64,000 nt of DNA, from NCBI RefSeq assembly GCF_000519185.1, contig NZ_JAFA01000005.1, positions 124,001 through 188,000 of the forward strand, given 5' to 3'. A program made the translations under genes and the position numbers. Under the pieces are notes generated by a model, which saw nothing but the letters and a program-made list of their open reading frames with translations, was not told the DNA's origin and searched no databases. Below are positions 58,816 to 64,000 of this stretch, piece by piece (position 1 is the stretch's first letter; every line of letters starts with the position of its first letter). Origin of the DNA: Paraburkholderia nodosa DSM 21604. GTDB lineage: Bacteria > Pseudomonadota > Gammaproteobacteria > Burkholderiales > Burkholderiaceae.

Positions 58816-59931
58816 ATGTCACTTGAAACGTTTGTCGATTCGAAGCCGTTCACGTTCGGCGTCGAACTCGAAATGCAGATCGTCAACACGCACGACTACG
58901 ATCTGACCAAGGCGGGGAGCGACCTCATGCGCCTCGTCAAAGATCAGGAGATTCCGGGCAATATCACGCCCGAAATCACCGAAAGCATGATCGAACTCTC
59001 CACCGGCATCTGCACGAATCACGAGCAGGCCGTGACCGATCTGCGCAAGATTCGCGACGTGCTCGTCGCCGCGGCCGATCGTCTCAACGTCGGTCTGTGC
59101 GGCGGCGGTACGCACGCGTTCCAGCAATGGAGCGACCGGCGCATCGTCGATACGCCGCGCTTTCAGTATCTGTCCGAGCTGTACGGCTACCTGGCAAAGC
59201 AGTTCACGGTGTTCGGCCAGCACGTGCATATCGGCTGCCCGGATGCGGACAGCGCGCTCTTCCTGTTGCACTCGCTTTCGCGCTTCATCCCGCATTTCAT
59301 CGCGCTGTCGGCGTCGTCGCCCTATGTCCAGGGTGTGGACACCGGATTTCATTCGGCACGACTGAATTCCGTGTTCGCGTTTCCGCTGTCGGGCCGCGCG
59401 CCGTTCGTGCTGAGCTGGGAGGAGTTCAAGGAGTACTTCTCGAAGATGGTGCACACGGGCGTTGTCAACAGCATGAAAGACTTCTACTGGGACATCCGCC
59501 CGAAACCCGGCTTCGGCACGATCGAGGTGCGCGTGATGGACACGCCGCTTTCGGTGGAGCGCGCCGCCGCGATCGCCTGCTACATCCAGACGCTCGCGCG
59601 CCATCTGCTCACCGACCGACCGATCGCGCCGCTCGAGGACGACTACCTCGTGTACACGTTCAACCGCTTCCAGGCGTGCCGCTTTGGCCTGGCCGGCACC
59701 TGCGTGAATCCGCAAACGGGCGAGCGCCGTACGATTTCCGAAGACATTCTCGAAACGCTCGACCGGATCGCGCCGCACGGCGAGGTACTCGGTTCGACGC
59801 GCGCGCTCACCGAAATCGGCACGATCGCCCGTGCGCAGAACAACGACGCCACGTGGCTGCGCAGCGTCGTGGCCGAGGAAAAATCGCTGCACGAAGCGGT
59901 GCGCCAGCAGTGCCTGCGCTGGCGCGCCTGA
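58816..59931 (+). CDS. YbdK-type carboxylate-amine ligase (glutamate-cysteine ligase family 2)
   Basis: A 371-residue member of the YbdK family. It starts [12 protein letters not shown] (the FGVE(L/E)E signature) and contains [23 protein letters not shown] and [11 protein letters not shown], all ATP/glutamate-site motifs. The E. coli homologue has weak gamma-glutamylcysteine ligase activity in vitro; the natural substrate is uncertain. True gshA is present at 31.7 kb, so this is probably not the main GCL. Confidence 0.92.
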   Translation: MSLETFVDSKPFTFGVELEMQIVNTHDYDLTKAGSDLMRLVKDQEIPGNITPEITESMIELSTGICTNHEQAVTDLRKIRDVLVAAADRLNVGLCGGGTHAFQQWSDRRIVDTPRFQYLSELYGYLAKQFTVFGQHVHIGCPDADSALFLLHSLSRFIPHFIALSASSPYVQGVDTGFHSARLNSVFAFPLSGRAPFVLSWEEFKEYFSKMVHTGVVNSMKDFYWDIRPKPGFGTIEVRVMDTPLSVERAAAIACYIQTLARHLLTDRPIAPLEDDYLVYTFNRFQACRFGLAGTCVNPQTGERRTISEDILETLDRIAPHGEVLGSTRALTEIGTIARAQNNDATWLRSVVAEEKSLHEAVRQQCLRWRA

Positions 59932-60035
59932 CGGAATTGGAAGGGGGGAGCCGGCGGACACACAGGACCACTGACCGATTTTCGCGGGGTGCCGGATGTG
60001 TCAGAAGCGCGCTCCGCGCCGGCAAGACAGGACGC

Positions 60036-60067
60036 AAGGGCAGCTTTCGGGCTGCCCTTCGTGCTTT
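60036..60067 (+). terminator. Probable terminator of ybdK
   Basis: A 9-bp stem (AAGGGCAGC 60036-60044, GCTGCCCTT 60051-60059) and a 6-nt loop, followed by CGTGCTTTC, a weak T-tract. Confidence 0.6.
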
Positions 60068-60138
60068 CTGGGACCGGAAAACGGGTGGGAAGCATGCTAA
60101 AAGCGGGCCAAATACGGGGCGCGTTGGTTCCGTACGCC

Positions 60139-60444
60139 ACTTTTTTCGAGGTGGACGAAAATTTTTTTGCCGGCTTCGAGGTACCTGGGGGTTCTTATTT
60201 TTTTGACCTGGGTCCCGACATGGTCCATATTCATGGACAGATGCCCCGTGCCTTTGTGGGTAACCTTCGTTTTCCCTGCAAACTCAATGGACTACGTAAT
60301 GATTGGTTAGGCACAATCGGGCAGATTCCAGTTGCGTTCGAGACAGAAATCCGCGATAACCTGCATGGGTCGCGGGGCGACGATGGCGAGCGGCCAGGAA
60401 CCTGTACACAAGGCAATGGCGTGCTTATCAACGGGTTATCCACA
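60139..60444. other. DnaA-box locus C with spaced T-tracts
   Basis: Part of the 776-nt gap 59932-60707, which has no supported gene. Three T-tracts of 6-7 nt start at 60141, 60162 and 60198. Then come a perfect 6-bp inverted repeat (GTCCAT/ATGGAC, 60223-60238), one-mismatch DnaA sites at 60254-60262 and 60307-60315, and a perfect box TTATCCACA at 60436-60444. The flanking base composition is AT-rich for this genome. Confidence 0.55.
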
Positions 60445-60707
60445 ATTCACGTTGGATAAGTTAGCTGTGCGATTTGCCGCTCTCGCATAGAATGTCGGTT
60501 TGTTGCACCGGCGTCGGGACTTGAAGGATGTTTCCGGGGCCTGCGGCAAGAAACATGGCAGTGCAACGCATACGATGGCGTATGCGAAGCAGGAATTTTT
60601 TGAGATGGTGCGGCGCTCGGGGAACCGGGCGCCAGCGTTCCCACAGGCCGTCGGTCAAAGCGGCGGCTGACGATGCAGCGCAAGCTGCCAATAACCAGCG
60701 AAAGACT

Positions 60708-61346
60708 ATGAGCGAAGGCGTATACGGAGAGCAGGCAGCCGGGCGGGTGACCCATAGCCTGCTGCGACTTAGCACGGCAATGCGGAGCCAGGCGTGGGAC
60801 TGGGCCGAAGGGGCAGGACTCACGCCTACCCAGGGCGAAATTCTCGTGCTGCTGATGCAGCGTAAGGGGCCGATGCGCCTCGGCGAGATCGCGCGTGAAA
60901 CGGCCCTCACGGCCGCGACCACCAGCGATGCGGTGAGCACGCTCGAAACCAAGGGGCTGGTCGAAAAGCGCCGTGCGCTCGACGACGGCCGCGCACTCGC
61001 GGTGCGTCTCACCTCGCGCGGCCGGACGGCGGCGAAAAAGGCCTCGCAGTGGCCCGACTTCCTGTCGAAGGCGGTCGGCACGCTGAAGGCGGACGAGCAG
61101 TCCACGCTTTATCGCACGCTGCTCAAGACGGTTTATCTGCTCGAATCGCAGGAAACCAGCCCGCAACACCGCATGTGCCTGACCTGCTCGCATTTCGAGC
61201 CGAGCAAGAACCCGAAGAAGACGCCGCATCACTGCCAGCTTCTGAACATCAACATGGCTGACACGGATCTGCGTCTCGATTGCTCGGTCTACGAACAGGC
61301 CGACGTGACGACCCAGAAGAAAAACTGGAAGATCTTCGCGGTTTAA
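60708..61346 (+). CDS. MarR-type regulator with C-terminal four-cysteine domain
   Basis: A 212-residue protein. The N-terminal winged helix (about 15-145) shows LTPTQGEILVLLMQRKGPMRLGE, TTSDAVSTLETKGLVEKRR and RLTSRGR. An unusual tail carries Cys157, Cys160, Cys176 and Cys192 (CLTCSHFEP, HHCQLLN, LDCSVYE), a likely zinc or iron-sulfur site that may sense redox or metal. The ATG at 60708 gives the family-like start. No partner gene is clearly regulated; the glutamine amidotransferase gene follows after 249 nt. Confidence 0.88.
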   Translation: MSEGVYGEQAAGRVTHSLLRLSTAMRSQAWDWAEGAGLTPTQGEILVLLMQRKGPMRLGEIARETALTAATTSDAVSTLETKGLVEKRRALDDGRALAVRLTSRGRTAAKKASQWPDFLSKAVGTLKADEQSTLYRTLLKTVYLLESQETSPQHRMCLTCSHFEPSKNPKKTPHHCQLLNINMADTDLRLDCSVYEQADVTTQKKNWKIFAV

Positions 61347-61595
61347 GGCCGAAGCTGCGCCGCCGCCCCCATGCGGGCGGCGCGCGTCATGCACGGTAGT
61401 GCAAAGCATCGCGCGCGTTGGCGTGCCGACGTTGCGTGCTGACTTTGCCTGCATCGAACGCACACATGGCAATTTGTGTAGTTCTCGCAAGTATTGGCCA
61501 CACGTTTTTGTCACGACCGTTGGCGCAAACGTTCGCACGCGCCGTGAAAAAGCGGTGACGTGCATGCCGCCCACAGCCGACCCGGGAATTTGCCG

Positions 61596-62324
61596 ATGAA
61601 TCGCGAAGTATTGGCTGTGCGCCATGTCTATTTCGAGGACCTCGGCAGCTTCGAGCGCGTGCTCGGCGACCGTGGACGCCCCGTGCGCTACGTCGATGTC
61701 GGCTTCGCCCGGGTTGGCGCGCTCAATCCTTTGTCGGCGTCGCTCATGGTCGTGCTCGGCGGCCCGATCAACGCGTGCGACGATGCGCGCTATCCCACAC
61801 TCGTTCCCCTTGCCGCGATGATCGAAAAGCGCATCGCGGCGGGTCTGCCTACGCTTGGCATCTGCCTCGGCGCGCAACTCATTGCGCGCGTGCTCGGTGC
61901 GCGCGTGTATGCGGGACCCCAGGCCGAGATCGGCTGGACGCCACTCACGCTCACCGACGCCGGCCACGCCTCGCCGCTGCAGCACCTCGACGGCGCGGCG
62001 ACCTCCATGCTGCACTGGCATGGCGATACCTTCGATCTGCCGCAGGGCGCGACGCGCCTCGCTTCCACGCCGCTATGCGAGAACCAGGCGTTTTCCTGGG
62101 GCGACTACGTGCTCGGCCTGCAGTGCCATCCCGAAGTGCGCGCCGACCGTTTCGAGCCATGGCTGATCGGTCATGCCGCTGAGATCGCCGGCGCGGGCGT
62201 GGACGTGAACGCGCTGCGCGACGACACGGCGCGCCACGGGCCGCTCCTCGAAGCGCAGGCGAGCCGCATGTTCGGCGAATGGCTCGACGCCGTCGACGCA
62301 CAGATGGCCGCGCGCCAACCCTGA
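61596..62324 (+). CDS. Class I glutamine amidotransferase (GMP-synthase-like)
   Basis: A 242-residue stand-alone GATase1 domain. The triad is visible as Cys90 in LGICLGAQ, then His178 and Glu180 in LQCHPEV. Such proteins hydrolyse glutamine or gamma-glutamyl compounds; without a synthase domain the partner or substrate is unknown. ATG at 61596 is chosen by the family start; ribosome binding site weak. Confidence 0.9.
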   Translation: MNREVLAVRHVYFEDLGSFERVLGDRGRPVRYVDVGFARVGALNPLSASLMVVLGGPINACDDARYPTLVPLAAMIEKRIAAGLPTLGICLGAQLIARVLGARVYAGPQAEIGWTPLTLTDAGHASPLQHLDGAATSMLHWHGDTFDLPQGATRLASTPLCENQAFSWGDYVLGLQCHPEVRADRFEPWLIGHAAEIAGAGVDVNALRDDTARHGPLLEAQASRMFGEWLDAVDAQMAARQP

Positions 62325-62454
62325 CCCGCGCCTGAACCCAGCTTGATCGACCTCGCGCGGGCGCACGCCGCGCAGGCGTGGTGTGCCTTGTCGAACGCGT
62401 GAAAAAAGCGCGTGCTATTCTCGGACGCTTCTGCCAACCGTCCGTGGACCTCCC

Positions 62455-63567
62455 ATGAGCAAGCTCTTCACTCCGCTCGAACTGCGTGGCGTGATGCTCC
62501 CCAATCGCATCGTCGTTTCGCCGATGTGCCAGTACTCCGCCGAGCGCGGCGAAGCCAACGACTGGCACATGATCCATCTCGGCCACCTGGCGCTTTCGGG
62601 CGCCGCGATGCTCTGCATCGAAGCGACGGCCGTCGAGCCTGACGGCCGCATCACGCCGGGCTGTCTTGGCCTGTGGGACGACGTGACCGAAGCCGCGCTC
62701 GAGCCCGTGATCGCCGCCATCCGCCGTCATTCGCCTGTCCGCATCGCCATGCAGATCTCGCACGCGGGGCGCAAGGCGTCGAGTCACGTGCCCTGGGAGG
62801 GCGGCCAGCTGATTTCGGTTGCCGACGGCGGGTGGCTGCCGCACGCGCCTTCGGCGCTCGCGCACAAGGAGGGCGAGGCGCCGCCGCTCGCACTCGACGT
62901 GGCGGGTCTGAATCGCGTGCGCGATGCGTTCGTGGCCACGGCGCGCCGCGCTGTGCGTCTTGGCATCGACGCCCTCGAAATCCACGCGGCGCACGGCTAT
63001 TTACTGCACCAATTTCTCTCGCCGATCGCGAACCAGCGCAGCGACGAGTACGGCGGCTCGCGCGAAAACCGCATGCGCTTTCCGCTCGAAGTGTTCGACG
63101 CCGTGCGCGCCGAGTTTCCCGCCGATCGCCCGATCGGCGTGCGCGTTTCGGCAACGGATTGGGTCGATGGCGGCTGGACGCCTGATGACACCGTGGTCTT
63201 CGCGCAGGCGCTCAAGGCGCGCGGCGCGGACTGGATCGACGTGTCGTCGGGCGGCGTGTCGCCGCTGCAAAAGATTCCGCTCGAGCCCGGCTATCAAGTG
63301 CCGTTCGCGCGCAAGGTGAAGGCCGAAACCGGCCTGACGACGATTGCGGTGGGCCTCATCACCGACGCCTTGCAGGCCAACCAGATCATCGAAGACGGCG
63401 AAGCCGACATGATCGCGATGGCGCGCGCCATGCTCTACGATCCGCGCTGGCCGTGGCACGCCGCGGCGCAACTCGGCGCGAGCGTGAGCGCGCCGCCGCA
63501 ATACTGGCGCTCGCAACCGCGCGAGTTGAAGAAGCTGTTCGGCGAGACGACGCTCGGGCAGCGCTGA
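62455..63567 (+). CDS. NADH:flavin oxidoreductase, Old Yellow Enzyme family (YqjM-like)
   Basis: A 370-residue FMN-dependent ene-reductase with a TIM-barrel. Cys25 in VSPMCQYSA is the redox-tuning cysteine of the thermophilic-like OYE class. ISHAGRKAS and EIHAAHGYLLHQFLSPIAN are substrate and FMN motifs, and the C-terminal QYWRSQP is typical. Reduces activated C=C bonds with NAD(P)H. ATG at 62455. Confidence 0.95.
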   Translation: MSKLFTPLELRGVMLPNRIVVSPMCQYSAERGEANDWHMIHLGHLALSGAAMLCIEATAVEPDGRITPGCLGLWDDVTEAALEPVIAAIRRHSPVRIAMQISHAGRKASSHVPWEGGQLISVADGGWLPHAPSALAHKEGEAPPLALDVAGLNRVRDAFVATARRAVRLGIDALEIHAAHGYLLHQFLSPIANQRSDEYGGSRENRMRFPLEVFDAVRAEFPADRPIGVRVSATDWVDGGWTPDDTVVFAQALKARGADWIDVSSGGVSPLQKIPLEPGYQVPFARKVKAETGLTTIAVGLITDALQANQIIEDGEADMIAMARAMLYDPRWPWHAAAQLGASVSAPPQYWRSQPRELKKLFGETTLGQR

Positions 63568-63870
63568 AGCACGCTGCGCGTCGCGGTTTCTCACGGCGCA
63601 TATGGGTTGAACGAAAGAGGCGCGAGCGTGTACGATGCCGTCTGTGGCGCGCCGGGCGTCGCATGAGCGCGGCGCCCAATCGGCGCCGCGTTTGCGTACG
63701 GAGCGCGACGAGCCAGGACGCGAGGTTGGATGCAAGGGCCGATGCAAGGCCAGGCAGACCGCCAGGCACGGCTTCATGAGAGAGCCGCAGACGGCGTGCG
63801 GGAGGACATGTTCCACGCCGCCTGTCATGACCGGGACAGTCTCCCCCAGTACTTCACAAGGATTCATTCA
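63568..63870. other. Intergenic region OYE / SET-domain gene
   Basis: 303 nt. An 8-bp GC-rich inverted repeat (63669-63676 with 63682-63689) lies here without a good T-tract. An in-frame ATG at 63808, preceded at very short spacing by GGGAGG, could extend the SET protein by 21 residues. No separate gene is supported. Confidence 0.5.
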
Positions 63871-64000
63871 ATGAGTGAACGCAGGATCGTCGTGCGCCAG
63901 TCGGGCGTGCACGGCAAGGGCGTGTTTGCGGCGGTCTCCATTGCGACCGGCGAACGACTGATCGAATACAAGGGCGAGCGCATCTCCTGGAAGGAAGCGC
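63871..64000 (+). CDS. SET-domain protein-lysine methyltransferase, N-terminus only (cut by window edge)
   Basis: The first 43 residues of a SET-domain protein. It starts MSERRIVVRQSGVHGKGVFA, the N-terminal SET motif (GxGVFA), and continues GERLIEYKGERISW. Bacterial single-domain SET proteins methylate lysines in proteins, with SAM as donor; the target is unknown. AAGG precedes the ATG. The catalytic NH and GY motifs lie beyond the window. Confidence 0.85.
   Translation, partial: MSERRIVVRQSGVHGKGVFAAVSIATGERLIEYKGERISWKEA

Noticed and set aside
59989..60459. Rightward 156-codon frame between ybdK and the MarR gene
   Set aside because: It includes the probable ybdK terminator hairpin, T-tracts and a DnaA box and resembles no family. 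Treated as non-coding.

Overview
The window reads as one contiguous chromosomal segment of a high-GC betaproteobacterium of the Burkholderia/Paraburkholderia type. Three things point there: the protein sequences of DnaA, GyrB and YidC; the type II secretion (T2SS) gene layout with gspC turned around relative to its neighbours; and small lineage-style genes such as a DUF4148 secreted protein. This assignment rests on family recognition only, because no search was run. No insertion sequence, prophage, CRISPR array or rRNA operon was seen. Almost every gene is housekeeping or conserved accessory.

Layout. 1-9.6 kb: the 5' end of a LysR regulator, pckG (gluconeogenesis), a D-2-hydroxyacid dehydrogenase, a patatin-like lipase, a thioesterase, tRNA-Lys(CTT), small unknown genes, and an aldehyde dehydrogenase-DUF779 pair behind a candidate sigma-54 promoter. 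9.7-9.95 kb: a dense cluster of DnaA boxes. 10.2-22 kb: the replication/translation core. gyrB, dnaN and dnaA run leftward, while rpmH-rnpA-yidD-yidC, then (past a leftward XRE regulator) mnmE, run rightward. 22-29 kb: small secreted proteins and lipoproteins, an HtrA-like protease, a LysE exporter, YaeQ, a VOC protein and a strongly predicted small RNA with two anti-Shine-Dalgarno motifs. 29-34.8 kb: the ada-alkA alkylation repair operon, gshA, a lipoprotein and an OmpA-type lipoprotein. 34.9-39.4 kb: marR-emrB drug efflux genes with a nearby outer-membrane channel gene. 39.5-52.3 kb: a T2SS locus (gspN,M,L,K,J,I,H,G leftward, gspC rightward, gspF,E,D leftward) followed by a lytic transglycosylase. 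52.4-56.6 kb: a COG0523 metal GTPase, HU protein and mnmC. 56.6-60.5 kb: two more DnaA-box loci around a cation/proton antiporter and ybdK. 60.7-64 kb: a MarR protein with a four-cysteine tail, a glutamine amidotransferase, an Old Yellow Enzyme and the start of a SET-domain protein.

How it fits together. dnaA, dnaN, gyrB, the ribosomal L34/RNase P/YidC cluster and mnmE/mnmC mark the origin-proximal part of the main chromosome. The dnaA-rpmH spacer itself holds only one perfect DnaA box. Two larger box clusters, at about 9.7 kb and 56.7 kb, share a ~55-bp element in inverted orientation (about 86% identical outside a 6-nt insertion). I cannot decide from sequence alone which locus is the functional oriC. 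The most novel-looking items are this paired origin-like element, the anti-SD small RNA at about 28.97 kb, and two paralogous small genes that carry a similar upstream dyad.
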